A DNA stretch of 64,000 bases from Paracoccus haematequi (GTDB lineage: Bacteria; Pseudomonadota; Alphaproteobacteria; Rhodobacterales; Rhodobacteraceae), in assembly GCF_900631945.1 (NCBI RefSeq), contig NZ_UZWE01000030.1:124001-188000 (forward strand), given 5' to 3'. The notes under the pieces are model-generated. The model did not search any database. It had not been told where the DNA came from and saw nothing but the letters and a program-made list of their open reading frames with translations. Shown here one piece after another: positions 35,673 to 43,699 of the stretch (the first letter of the stretch is position 1; each line of letters opens with the position of its first letter). A program made the position numbers and the translations under genes.

Positions 35673-36498
35673 GACGCGACCCCGCTTGCGGCGCCATGAT
35701 CCAGTCTTCGGACGGAAGATGAGGAAAGCCGCGAAAGTTGACGAAGTTGTTGAACTTGTTCAGGCACGTCGCGGCCCGCTTGTCGCAACCGGCGACAAGC
35801 CTGATCCGGTCCCCGGCAACCGGCGCGATGCCCAGACCCTGCCACAGCTCGATCTCTCGCCTGCCGTTCGGCAGCGCGGTGTCGTTCTTGACCGTGGCGC
35901 TCAGCCCCTCGGCGCTGCCGGTCAGGACCAGCAGGCTGCCGCGTTCGAACCAGCCAGCATCATAGGCCGGAAAGTCCGCGAAGCGCAGGATACGCCCATC
36001 CTTGATGTCCGCAACCTCTGTCTGGATGGCAAAGGTTTCCCCTGTCAGCGCCAGCTTGCAGCGCCCGTCCCCCAGCCGGGCCGAGCAGCGCGGATGAAAC
36101 ACCCGCCCCCGTGCGGCGTTCAGCGGTTCCGACAGACCCCGAAGCTCTGCCCGGAACGCGCCCTGGGATCGTGCGATTTCCCCCAGGCTGCCCGCAAACA
36201 CCAGCCGCCGGGCGGACACGTCGGTCCAGTCCACCTCCCACATCCTGACCTCGGCGCCGTCCCAGCGGCCCGCAAGAACGTCCCGTTCCGTGATCGCGTC
36301 GTCGGACAGCGCCCCTTCCGCTTCCGAGTTGTCGACCGACAGCCCGGTGGCCTGGACCAAGGCACGGGCCGACATGCCATGGTCGGGCCGGAACCGGATC
36401 CCGTCAAAGGTCAACGTCGCATCATGGTCGGTGAAACCCAGCACCATTCCGTCCGCGCGGCGCACCATCCAGGCGCGCGCCCTTGTCGTCACCGTCAT
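35665..36498 (-). CDS. GTA tail hub protein, DUF2163 (g13)
   Basis: The 277-residue protein is the DUF2163/BR0599-type baseplate hub, with DGMVLGFTDHDATLTFDGIRF near the N-terminus and C-terminal cysteines (GCDKRAATCLNKF) that could bind an iron-sulfur cluster, as reported for RcGTA. It overlaps g12 by four bases (ATGA). The order g12-g13-g14-g15 is that of RcGTA. Confidence 0.9.
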   Translation of the reverse strand: MTVTTRARAWMVRRADGMVLGFTDHDATLTFDGIRFRPDHGMSARALVQATGLSVDNSEAEGALSDDAITERDVLAGRWDGAEVRMWEVDWTDVSARRLVFAGSLGEIARSQGAFRAELRGLSEPLNAARGRVFHPRCSARLGDGRCKLALTGETFAIQTEVADIKDGRILRFADFPAYDAGWFERGSLLVLTGSAEGLSATVKNDTALPNGRREIELWQGLGIAPVAGDRIRLVAGCDKRAATCLNKFNNFVNFRGFPHLPSEDWIMAPQAGSRRG

Positions 36499-37127
36499 AC
36501 CCGCACCTCGATCACCGGAATGGACGGCATCTCGCCCGCCTGGAAGGACGCGACCGAAACCGCGATCCGGTCGGTATCGAACCGCACCGGCACATCGAAT
36601 TCAAAGCCGGCCGTGACGGGGGCACCCGGCTCGGGCGCGTCGGTAAAGGTGATCAGGCCGGCGGCGTGATCGACCTGGTAATGCGTGTCGGGGAAGACCT
36701 CGTTTCCACCGACCCCTGCGCGAACAGTGTCCTTGACCGGCTTGCCGATCGGCCGGGTATAGCGGCCCGGTCCCGAGATATAGGTCTTGGCCAGTTGAAA
36801 GACCCCCGTCACGCCGTCGCCCTGCGCGATGACCTGATCATCAAAGGCTGGGGCGCGCGACGGCAGGCAGCTTTTGTAATCCGTCCAGTCCTTCCAGCGA
36901 AAGCCGTGCAACTGGCCCGCCCGCGCCTCGAAGAAGGCGACCAGGGCGGACAGGTCGTCCAGGGACCGCAGTCCCATGCCCGCGTCATAGCGGCGGCGGG
37001 CATGCGCCCAGGGGGTGTTGCGCTCCTCGAACCCGTTGGCAAGGGCAACGATCTCGGTGCGCCGTTTAGGCCCGCCGACCGAACCGAAGGACAGGTTCGC
37101 CGGAAATCTTACCTCGTGAAATGCCAT
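36495..37127 (-). CDS. GTA distal tail protein, DUF2460 (g12)
   Basis: The 210-residue protein belongs to the DUF2460 tail family. FHEVRFPANLSFGSVGGPKR opens the protein, and FRWKDWTDYKS marks the core. It would form the distal tail ring between tube and hub. The ATG at 37127 starts at the usual family N-terminus, 14 bases after the g11 stop. Confidence 0.92.
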   Translation of the reverse strand: MAFHEVRFPANLSFGSVGGPKRRTEIVALANGFEERNTPWAHARRRYDAGMGLRSLDDLSALVAFFEARAGQLHGFRWKDWTDYKSCLPSRAPAFDDQVIAQGDGVTGVFQLAKTYISGPGRYTRPIGKPVKDTVRAGVGGNEVFPDTHYQVDHAAGLITFTDAPEPGAPVTAGFEFDVPVRFDTDRIAVSVASFQAGEMPSIPVIEVRV

Positions 37128-37140
37128 GTCGGTCCCTGTT

Positions 37141-37797
37141 TCAACTGTTGCGCTCGCCACGCGCCAGGACGCGGCCCAGTTGCGCGGCGATCTGGGATTG
37201 GCTGCGCTGGAAGCCCGCGACATCCGGCGTGGTGACGTTCACCGTCACGTTCATCGGCCGCGATCCGCCCCCGGCCGCAGCCACGCCCAGCCTGCCATCG
37301 GCACCCCGGCGCAGCGGCATGATCGCCTCGGGGCCGGCCTCGCCCATCAGGCCGGTGGCGCCACGCATCGGGAAATGCGTGGGCTGGCTGACCACGCCGC
37401 CCTTGGCAAAGGGCATCACCCGGCCCTGAACGAAGGCCCCGCCATTGGCAAAGGGCATGGCGCCGGACAGCATCCCGCCGATTCCCTGCGCGAGCGATCC
37501 GGCCAACGCATTCTCGACCGGCTTCATCGCCATCGAGAACACCGTGTCCGCGATCGACCGACCGATGCCCTTCAGCGACTCGGACAGCTTTTCGCCGTCG
37601 AAGATCAGGCCGTCGAAGGCGCGCCGCAGGCCGCCCTCGATCCCCGAACTCAGCGATCCGACCTCGCGCGCGGTGACCGTCACCGACTGCCGCAGCCGGT
37701 CCAGCTCCGCCTCGAAGGCGGCGGTCATGCGGCTGGTCTGGCCGAATCCCTGATCCAGGTCGTCCAGCGTCGTGCTGAACCCATCCTTGTTGGCCAT
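37141..37797 (-). CDS. GTA tape measure protein (g11)
   Basis: The 218-residue protein is a very short tape measure, as in other RcGTA-type elements. A helical N-terminal half is followed by GRSIADTVFSMAMKPVENAL, then a glycine-rich region with repeated ANGGAF, AKGGVV and GEAGPEAIMPL motifs typical of tape-measure C-termini. Its length should set the tail length. Confidence 0.9.
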   Translation of the reverse strand: MANKDGFSTTLDDLDQGFGQTSRMTAAFEAELDRLRQSVTVTAREVGSLSSGIEGGLRRAFDGLIFDGEKLSESLKGIGRSIADTVFSMAMKPVENALAGSLAQGIGGMLSGAMPFANGGAFVQGRVMPFAKGGVVSQPTHFPMRGATGLMGEAGPEAIMPLRRGADGRLGVAAAGGGSRPMNVTVNVTTPDVAGFQRSQSQIAAQLGRVLARGERNS

Positions 37798-37809
37798 AGC
37801 CCCTGCCCC

Positions 37810-38013
37810 TTATCCAGATGTTTCGCGCGGCCTGTCGGGAAAGCGCGCGGCCAGTTCCGCCAGCCGGTCCCGCGTCATGACGGGCGGCCCTGCCTCGACC
37901 CCCAGCATCAGCGCCAGTTCGGCAGGCGTCAGCGCCCAGAACTGATCCGGGCGCAAGCCCAGCCCGCGCATCCCGACCCGCATCAGGCCCGGCCAGTCCA
38001 GCCCCCCGCTCAT
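37810..38013 (-). CDS. GTA tail assembly chaperone-like protein (g10.1, DUF2376)
   Basis: The 67-residue protein has the DUF2376/TAC_6 pattern (MRVGMRGLGLRPDQFWALTPAELALML). With the g10 product it probably forms the chaperone that coats the tape measure before tail assembly. The start overlaps the g10 stop by four bases. Confidence 0.88.
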   Translation of the reverse strand: MSGGLDWPGLMRVGMRGLGLRPDQFWALTPAELALMLGVEAGPPVMTRDRLAELAARFPDRPRETSG

Positions 38014-38324
38014 GCGGCGATCCGAAACGCCCGCGCCAGCAATTCGGCGGCGGCGCGCCCCGCCGCGACCGGCCCGCCGTCGATCTCGACCGTCAGCAGG
38101 TCCGTCGCCGTGCCGCGCCAGCCGCCGCCGCGCAGCCCCGCCACCAGCACCGCCAATACGTCGCGGCTGCTGAAGCGGCCCGCCTCGAACCGCCCGGCGA
38201 TCTCCATCAGGCTGTCGGCGCCCAAGTCATGCTCCAACTCGGCCAAGGCGCCCAGGGTCAGCCGGGCGACATGGGCGGTGCCGTCCAGCACGACCTCGAC
38301 CTCTCCGCGCATCGGGTTCGCCAT
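38010..38324 (-). CDS. GTA tail protein g10 (Phage_TAC_11 type)
   Basis: The 104-residue protein carries the GTA gp10 pattern (TLGALAELEHDLGADSLMEI and RFSSRDVLAVLVAGLRGGG). It is a presumed tail assembly chaperone component. The ATG at 38324 overlaps the g9 stop (TGATG); a GTG one codon upstream is possible. Confidence 0.88.
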   Translation of the reverse strand: MANPMRGEVEVVLDGTAHVARLTLGALAELEHDLGADSLMEIAGRFEAGRFSSRDVLAVLVAGLRGGGWRGTATDLLTVEIDGGPVAAGRAAAELLARAFRIAA

Positions 38325-38737
38325 CACAGCGCCACGAAGGTCAGCACACCGGCCGAGGCCATCGTCACCTCATAGGTCGCCTCACCGTTATAGCTGCCCG
38401 CATATTCCAGCGCGGTCAGCTGGAACGGCCCCTCGACCGTGCCGAAATCCGGGATCACCACCTGAAAGCGCGGCACCTCTCCGTCGAAGAAGATCTGCCG
38501 CGCGCGCCCGTCGGTATCGGCATCGCGAAACACCCCCGACCCGGAAATCGAGGCGCTGCGCACCCCTGCCCCGCCCAGCAGTTCGCGCCAGCCGCCTTCG
38601 CTTTCCAGATTGGTCACATCGACCGTCTCGGCATTGAACGACAGGCGGGATGCGCGCAGCCCGGCAATCGTCTCGAACGCTCCGTCCCCGGTCATGTCCA
38701 TCTTGATCAGCAGATCGCGTCCATTCTGTGCCGCCAT
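38324..38737 (-). CDS. GTA major tail protein (g9)
   Basis: The 137-residue protein matches the TP901-1-type major tail protein. It opens AAQNGRDLLIKMDMTGDGAF, with TVDVTNLESEGGWRELL in the middle and a beta-rich remainder. It polymerises into the tail tube. It lies between g8 and g10 as in RcGTA. Confidence 0.93.
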   Translation of the reverse strand: MAAQNGRDLLIKMDMTGDGAFETIAGLRASRLSFNAETVDVTNLESEGGWRELLGGAGVRSASISGSGVFRDADTDGRARQIFFDGEVPRFQVVIPDFGTVEGPFQLTALEYAGSYNGEATYEVTMASAGVLTFVAL

Positions 38738-38749
38738 GGCCCTTACTCC

Positions 38750-39169
38750 TCAGCCCAGGTCAATGCGCGCGCGAAAGGTCAGATCGACCCGCCGCGCCGC
38801 GCCTTTTTCAATCCGCCGCGCCCTGGCGCGTTGGAACCACAAGCCCGTCAGCCGTCCCCGGCTCAGCGCCAGCTGCGCCTGGTCCAGGGCATCGGCCACC
38901 GCCACGGCAGCGGCCTTGACCGCCGCGAAGCCCCCGCCCTGATCCGCGCCCGACAGGACCGAGACGACGAAATCGTGCTGCGACGCGGCCGCCGTCATGT
39001 CGCCCGCATCCCGCACATCCTCGGGACCAAGCGAGACGAAAACCCCCGCAGGCGACTCGACCGGCATCGCGTCGAAGATCGCATCCCCGACCAGGTCGTT
39101 CAGCGCGGTGTCGGCGCGCAGATGCTGATAGACCGCCCCTTGCAGGGCGACGCTTGCCGCAAAGCTCAT
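38750..39169 (-). CDS. GTA tail terminator, DUF3168 (g8)
   Basis: The 139-residue DUF3168 protein begins SFAASVALQGAVYQHLRADTAL and contains YVSL-type strand VFVSLGPEDVRDAGD. By family it caps the tail tube and joins it to the head. The ATG at 39169 overlaps the g7 stop by four bases. Confidence 0.9.
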   Translation of the reverse strand: MSFAASVALQGAVYQHLRADTALNDLVGDAIFDAMPVESPAGVFVSLGPEDVRDAGDMTAAASQHDFVVSVLSGADQGGGFAAVKAAAVAVADALDQAQLALSRGRLTGLWFQRARARRIEKGAARRVDLTFRARIDLG

Positions 39170-39504
39170 GTCTGGTCCTCCTCGCGGGCGAAACATGTCA
39201 GCCAATGGCCGGTGGAGTCGCGTTCGGCGACCGCCTCGACTGCGAACAGGCGGCTGCCCATCCGCAGCCGCTGGCCCGCCATCGGGCGCCGGGGATCGCC
39301 CGCGCGGGCGCCCCGCACGGTGATCCGCCACGACACGACGCTTTCAGGCCCGACCTCGGCGCCGCGCTCCTGCCCGGCCCCGGCCTTCATCTCGGCCCAC
39401 AGCGATCCGATCCGCTGCCAGACGGTGCGATAACCGCCCATCCCGTCGTCCTGCCGGACCGAGCCTTCCAGCTCCAGCCGCACGTTCAGGTTCGGCCCGT
39501 TCAT
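39166..39504 (-). CDS. GTA head-tail adaptor (g7)
   Basis: The 112-residue protein has the SPP1 gp16-like head closure pattern: RLELEGSVRQDDGMGGYRTVW, then beta strands with WRITVRGARAGDPRRPMAG. It sits between the connector and the tail terminator. It overlaps g6 by four bases. Confidence 0.9.
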   Translation of the reverse strand: MNGPNLNVRLELEGSVRQDDGMGGYRTVWQRIGSLWAEMKAGAGQERGAEVGPESVVSWRITVRGARAGDPRRPMAGQRLRMGSRLFAVEAVAERDSTGHWLTCFAREEDQT

Positions 39505-40118
39505 CGCCGCGCCTCGCGGCTGCCGCGACCGGCCAGGGTGCGGACCTGCCGCCAGCGTTCGATCAGCGCGCTGACGCCGAATGGCATCGCGCCCTTGGCA
39601 CCGTCATGGCTGCGGTCCTCGTAATACCGCGCCGCCAGCATCACCACCGCCTGCGCCAGATCCGCCGGAACCTTCGTCCAGGAATCGCCGAAGCCTGCGG
39701 TAAAGGTCACGCTGACCATGCCCCGGCGCGGCACATGCGGCAGGATCACCCCCGCGGGCAGGATCATCGGCCGCTGTCCATGCGGCAGCAGCCGCCAGTT
39801 TTCGGCCGGCACCTCGGTCACGGTGCCCATCCCGTCGTCGATTTCGATCTTGTCGACCGCGATCACCGGCGCCAGCGGCAGGGTCTGGCCCAGCCGGTCG
39901 CGCCAGTCGTCCAGCTGCATCCGAAAGCGCCGGGTCAGCAGCACCTTGCCCGTGCGCGCCTCGATCGTGGCGATCGCCGCGCGCAGGAACCCCGCCAGGG
40001 CCACATCCTCGGCCGTGTCATCCGCAATCTCGAAGCCCGTTCCAAGTCGCAAATGCTCGCGCAGCGCCGCGACAGGCAGCGCCTCGGCTTCGGGCGCCGT
40101 TTCCTCGATCAGCATCAT
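39501..40118 (-). CDS. GTA head-tail connector (g6)
   Basis: The 205-residue gp6-like connector contains LREHLRLGTGFEIADDTAEDVALAGFLRAAI and VSVTFTAGFGDSWTKVPADL. It extends the portal below the capsid. I chose the ATG at 40118, with GGGAGG about nine bases upstream; an upstream in-frame ATG at 40157 and an ATG at 40115 are alternatives. The 188 bases between it and the capsid gene hold three inverted repeats. Confidence 0.88.
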   Translation of the reverse strand: MMLIEETAPEAEALPVAALREHLRLGTGFEIADDTAEDVALAGFLRAAIATIEARTGKVLLTRRFRMQLDDWRDRLGQTLPLAPVIAVDKIEIDDGMGTVTEVPAENWRLLPHGQRPMILPAGVILPHVPRRGMVSVTFTAGFGDSWTKVPADLAQAVVMLAARYYEDRSHDGAKGAMPFGVSALIERWRQVRTLAGRGSREARR

Positions 40119-40162
40119 CTCGCGAACCTCCCGTCTTGCTGTCCGCTCGTCATCCATCGGGA

Positions 40163-40182
40163 CAAGGCCCGTCCGGGCCTTG
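40163..40182. other. Hairpin upstream of g6
   Basis: CAAGGCCC pairs perfectly with GGGCCTTG around a four-base loop. It lies 45 bases before the g6 start, in the g5-g6 intergenic region, and lacks a T tract. Confidence 0.5.
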
Positions 40183-40196
40183 CCGTCGCATCAAGT

Positions 40197-40283
40197 GGGA
40201 AAGACCGCGCCCGCGCGTCGGCCATCAGCGCGCGCGGACAGTTGCAAACCGGCATGGCCAGCGACCCGTGCGCGGTCTTTCCC
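40197..40283. other. 14-base inverted repeat flanking 59 bases, g5-g6 region
   Basis: GGGAAAGACCGCGC (40197-40210) is perfectly complementary to GCGCGGTCTTTCCC (40270-40283). A long stem-loop could form in the GTA message between the capsid and connector cistrons, or the arms could be remnants of an inserted element. Confidence 0.55.
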
Positions 40284-40286
40284 TCA

Positions 40287-40311
40287 CCTGATCCCTCGAT
40301 CCGGGATCAGG
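40287..40311 (-). other. Stem-loop at the capsid gene 3' end
   Basis: CCTGATCCC pairs with GGGATCAGG over nine bases around a seven-base loop, and the stem includes the g5 stop codon (40307-40309). It could protect or process the 3' end of the capsid message, raising capsid over downstream proteins. Confidence 0.5.
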
Positions 40312-41470
40312 CGAACTGCAACAGCTTGACGGCGCGGAAATCGGTCACGCCGCCGCCCACGCGCTTGGTCGCATAGAACAGCACATGCGGCTTGGCGCTG
40401 AAGGGGTCGCGCAGCACGCGCAGGTCGGGACGTTCGACGATGGTATAGGCGGCGCGGAAGTCGCCGAAGGCGATGGCCAGCGCATCCGCGCCGATATCGG
40501 GCATGTCCTCGCTGATCAGCACAGGATAGCCCAGCAGCTGCGGGGCCTGACCGGCGGCCAACGCATCGGTCCACAGGAACCGGCCGTCGGCATCCTTCAT
40601 CTTGCGGATGGCGGCGGCGGTTTTCGAGTTCATGACGAAGCTGGCATTGACCCGATATTCGGCCCCCAGCGCATAGATCAGGTCGATCAGCGCGTCCGCC
40701 GGGGCCGCCGGATCGAACCCGCCCATGGCGCCGGTCTCGACGATGCCGATGGTGCCGTCGCCCGCCGTGGCAGTGGGCGCGGTCGGATAGGACAGGATGC
40801 CCTTGGGCTTGGACACGCCATCGCCGATGACGAAGGCCGCAGCCTCGGACCGGGCGAACTTGTCGGCGATGCGTTCGGCCAGCCAGGCCTCGACATCGAA
40901 GGCGCCGTCGTCCAGCAGACGCTGGCTGGCCTTCGGCATGGCCGACAGCTCGTGCAGCGGGATCGAGATGCGGTCGATGCCGCCCGGCGTGGTCTCGGCC
41001 GCCGCTTCCTCATCCGCCCAGCCCGCGCCCGTCTCGCCCTTTTCGACCAGCACTTCATAGCTGGCGGATTCGATGGTCACCACATTGGCCAGCTTGCGCA
41101 GCGACGCGCCCGAACGCAGCACGTTCTGCACCGTCTCGGCCACCTGCGGCGCGGCCAGGAAGCCGCCGTCGCTGGCGACCGTCAGGCCCTTTTCCTCGAT
41201 GACCAGACCGCGCAGCCCGTCATCGTCGCCGCTGCGCAGATAGGCGTTGAACGCCTTCTGATGCGGCACCTCGACCTCGGCAGTGGTGGACAGGGGGGTG
41301 CGGCCGCGAAGGGCGGTCTTGCGATCAAGCATGGTCATGCGTTCTTCCTGTGCAGTGAACTTCTTCTGAATGTCGTCACGAAAGCCCCTGAGTTCGCTGA
41401 CGAACCCCATCATGGCCCCCTTCAGGTCGGCGGCCGTGCCGCCGCCATCCGCGGCTTTCACCTCGGTCAT
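40307..41470 (-). CDS. GTA major capsid protein (g5, HK97 fold)
   Basis: The 387-residue HK97-type capsid protein has an N-terminal helical delta domain (1-75, removed by the g4 protease in RcGTA). The core includes GLTVASDGGFLAAPQVAETV, ELSAMPKASQRLLDDGAFDVE and AFGDFRAAYTIVERPDLRVLRDPF. GAGGAGAC precedes the ATG. Each head would be built from hundreds of copies. Confidence 0.95.
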   Translation of the reverse strand: MTEVKAADGGGTAADLKGAMMGFVSELRGFRDDIQKKFTAQEERMTMLDRKTALRGRTPLSTTAEVEVPHQKAFNAYLRSGDDDGLRGLVIEEKGLTVASDGGFLAAPQVAETVQNVLRSGASLRKLANVVTIESASYEVLVEKGETGAGWADEEAAAETTPGGIDRISIPLHELSAMPKASQRLLDDGAFDVEAWLAERIADKFARSEAAAFVIGDGVSKPKGILSYPTAPTATAGDGTIGIVETGAMGGFDPAAPADALIDLIYALGAEYRVNASFVMNSKTAAAIRKMKDADGRFLWTDALAAGQAPQLLGYPVLISEDMPDIGADALAIAFGDFRAAYTIVERPDLRVLRDPFSAKPHVLFYATKRVGGGVTDFRAVKLLQFA

Positions 41471-41574
41471 GGTCTGTCTCCTCATCGCGATGATCGGGGC
41501 CGACCTGCCCCTGTTTTCGAACCGCCGAAGCGGCCCAAACCCGTGGGGCGAGGGCTGAACCCCACCCCGAAACC

Positions 41575-42102
41575 TCAAACCCGCAGCGCCTCGGCGGCCG
41601 CCGCGAACAGCGCCGCCACCTCGCGCAGGTCGTCCGCCTCCTTGCGGCCCACCTTGGCCTCGGGCAGCATCGGGAAGGTCACGAGCGACACTTCCCACAA
41701 CTCGACCTCGGCCAGCACGCGGCGGCCCTGCTTGTCGCGCTCGGCGCGGATGGTGCGATAGCCGATCGACAGCCCGTCGATGGCGCCCGCCTGGATCAGC
41801 GCCGCCGCCTCTCGGGCCTGGGCCACCTCGGACAGCAGGCGGCCCTTGACCCACAGGCCCGTCTCGTCCTCGCGGATCTCCTCCCACACGCCGATGGGCT
41901 TGGCCGGATCGTGCTGCCACAGCATCCGCACCTTGTCGCCCTTGGCCGCCAGCCGCGCCAGCGACGCCGCAAAAGCCCCCGGCGCCACCGCGTCGCCCCC
42001 CTGGTCGGTCAGGCCGAACAGGCTGGCATAGCCCTCGATCACCTGCCCGTCCGACAGGACCGGCGCACCGCCCGCGAATTTCACCTCAAGTCCCGGAACC
42101 AT
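41575..42102 (-). CDS. GTA prohead protease (g4, HK97/U35 family)
   Basis: The 175-residue serine protease shows the family pattern EGYASLFGLTDQGGDAV, the catalytic His in MLWQHDPAKPIG and the catalytic Ser in DGLSIGYR, with WEVSLVTFPML. It trims the capsid N-terminus during maturation. It ends 104 bases before the capsid gene start. Confidence 0.94.
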   Translation of the reverse strand: MVPGLEVKFAGGAPVLSDGQVIEGYASLFGLTDQGGDAVAPGAFAASLARLAAKGDKVRMLWQHDPAKPIGVWEEIREDETGLWVKGRLLSEVAQAREAAALIQAGAIDGLSIGYRTIRAERDKQGRRVLAEVELWEVSLVTFPMLPEAKVGRKEADDLREVAALFAAAAEALRV

Positions 42103-42105
42103 CCG

Positions 42106-42339
42106 TCAGCCTCCTTTCGGCGCGTATTCCAAAATGCCCTGCACCGCCTGCGTCAGGATCACCGCGACGACGCCATAGACGGTCATCCACAGCCGCCGCT
42201 CCAGCCCCTCGATCAGCGCCTCGATCCGCTCCAGCCGCTTTTCCATGGTGCCGAATTGCAGCGCCATGATCCGCTCCTGCGCCTCGAAGCGCTGATCGTG
42301 CCAGCCGAAGCCATCCTTCACGAAACGCGACCCCTCCAT
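42106..42339 (-). CDS. GTA small membrane-associated protein (g3.5-like)
   Basis: The 77-residue protein has a charged coiled-coil N-terminal half (HDQRFEAQERIMALQFGTMEKRLERIEALIEGLE) and one transmembrane helix (LWMTVYGVVAVILTQAVQGI). It sits between portal and protease as g3.5 does in RcGTA. Its role in head formation is inferred. I chose the ATG at 42339, four bases after the portal stop. Confidence 0.75.
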   Translation of the reverse strand: MEGSRFVKDGFGWHDQRFEAQERIMALQFGTMEKRLERIEALIEGLERRLWMTVYGVVAVILTQAVQGILEYAPKGG

Positions 42340-42343
42340 GGGA

Positions 42344-43528
42344 TCACGCCCCGGCCAGCGGCGGCAGACCCAGAAGCGCCCGCTTTTCCGCATCCGTCAG
42401 GAAGGTCGCCGCGCCGATCCTGGCCCATTGCTGGTCGCGCTCCTCGGCCAGCGCCGGGATGCGGTCGGGATCGGGGCGCAGAGCGATTTCCGCGCCCAGA
42501 TGCTCGGACAGCCACCAAGCGACCGAGGCCGTGACCCGCGTCGCCAAGGGCAGCACCGTCAGGCGATAGAAGGCCCGATGCGCCTCGGCATAGTTCGCAT
42601 ATGTCGCGTCGCCGGGGATCCCCAGCAGCATCGGCGGCACCCCGAAGGCCAGCGCGATTTCCCGCGCTGCCGACAGCTTGGTTTCGTGAAACTCCATGTC
42701 GCTGGGGCTGAACCCCATCGGCTTCCAGTCCAAGCCCCCTTCAAGCAGCATGGGACGCCCCGCATTGCGCGCGCCCTGGTGGTTCATCTCGATCTCGCCC
42801 ACCAGGCGGTCGTATTGCTCGGGCGACAGCACCCCCTGCCCGTCGATCCCCTTATAGACGATCGCGCCGCTGGGCCGCGCCGCATTGTCCAGCAGCGCCT
42901 TGGACCAAGCCGAGGCGCTGTTGTGGACATCCAGCGCCACCGCTGCCGCCTGCATCGGCGACAGCCCGTAATGGTCGTCCTGCGGATGGAAGGACTTGAC
43001 GTGGCAGATCGGATCGGGACTGCCGGTCATGTCGAAGCGGTGCTTGCGCCCGCCGACCGCATAATCATAGGCCACCGGCCAGCCATCCGCCCCCGGAACG
43101 ATGCTCATCCGGTCCGACCGCAGGACATGCAGCTCCTCGGGCAGGCCCTGCGCGCCCAGGCCCGCCGCCTCGACATAGCCGTTCCCGGACAGCAGCATCT
43201 GCCCAAACAGCGCCTCGAACAGCTCGGCCCGGCCCTGCCCCGGATTGGGCCGCCGCAGCAGGTCCAAAACCGGATGCACCTCGTAACGACGGTCGCGGTC
43301 CTCGCAGACCACCGGCACCGCCGCCGCCGCCTCGGCGATCAGCTTGACGCAGCGAAAGCCGACCGGGTTGCCGACAAATCCGCCGCGCGTCAGGCTGGCC
43401 GTGTCCCGTGACGACCAGACCGCGCGCCCCGCGCCGCTGGCAAGCGCCACCACCCGGCCGGTCGCACTGGCCTTTCTTTCCAGCGCAGGAGCCTGCTTCT
43501 CCGCCCGCGAAAACAATCGAAACGCCAT
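42344..43528 (-). CDS. GTA portal protein (g3)
   Basis: The 394-residue HK97-type portal protein contains GFVGNPVGFRCVKLIAEAAAAVPV, DPICHVKSFHPQDDHYGLSPMQAAA, EIALAFGVPPMLLGIPGDATYANYAEA and a helical C-terminus. A strong AAGGAGG site precedes the ATG at 43528. Upstream lie two terminator-like hairpins, so expression may need antitermination. Confidence 0.94.
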   Translation of the reverse strand: MAFRLFSRAEKQAPALERKASATGRVVALASGAGRAVWSSRDTASLTRGGFVGNPVGFRCVKLIAEAAAAVPVVCEDRDRRYEVHPVLDLLRRPNPGQGRAELFEALFGQMLLSGNGYVEAAGLGAQGLPEELHVLRSDRMSIVPGADGWPVAYDYAVGGRKHRFDMTGSPDPICHVKSFHPQDDHYGLSPMQAAAVALDVHNSASAWSKALLDNAARPSGAIVYKGIDGQGVLSPEQYDRLVGEIEMNHQGARNAGRPMLLEGGLDWKPMGFSPSDMEFHETKLSAAREIALAFGVPPMLLGIPGDATYANYAEAHRAFYRLTVLPLATRVTASVAWWLSEHLGAEIALRPDPDRIPALAEERDQQWARIGAATFLTDAEKRALLGLPPLAGA

Positions 43529-43549
43529 CTCTTGCCTCCTTGCCACGAA

Positions 43550-43579
43550 AAAGGGGCCGCCCCGCAGGACAGCCCCTTT
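43550..43579 (-). terminator. Intrinsic terminator before the GTA portal gene
   Basis: On the minus strand AAAGGGGC pairs with GCCCCTTT across a 14-base loop, and the 3' arm runs into TTTTT. It ends just before the AAGGAGG site of g3, inside the GTA cluster. Confidence 0.7.
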
Positions 43580-43692
43580 GCCTTGGTCCAAATATCCTCT
43601 GGGGTGAGCCGCGCCCGGAAAAAGGTCCAGCGGACCTTTTTCAGCGGCGAACGCCTGCCGCCCCGTCGGCAGGCTGGGGGCGAAGCGCCCCC
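43576..43692. repeat. REP-like intergenic element, copy B
   Basis: CTTTGCCTTGGTCCAAATAT on the plus strand (core AAATATCC at 43590-43597) is followed by three hairpins: 43618-43642, GCCTGCCG/CGGCAGGC at 43653-43674, and GGGGGCG/CGCCCCC at 43676-43692. It fills most of the 171 bases between g2 and g3, directly after the g2 stop. The arrangement matches copies A and C. Confidence 0.6.
43618..43642 (-). terminator. Perfect hairpin with T tract between GTA g2 and g3
   Basis: GAAAAAGGTCC pairs perfectly with GGACCTTTTTC over 11 bases around a three-base loop. The lower stem gives a run of five T on either strand, so it can terminate transcription in both directions. Confidence 0.7.
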
Positions 43693-43699
43693 GGCTTTC

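Noticed and set aside
32643..35699. 1018-codon open frame antisense to GTA g15 and g14
   Set aside because: It is the shadow of conserved tail genes and shows arginine/histidine-rich, low-complexity translation.
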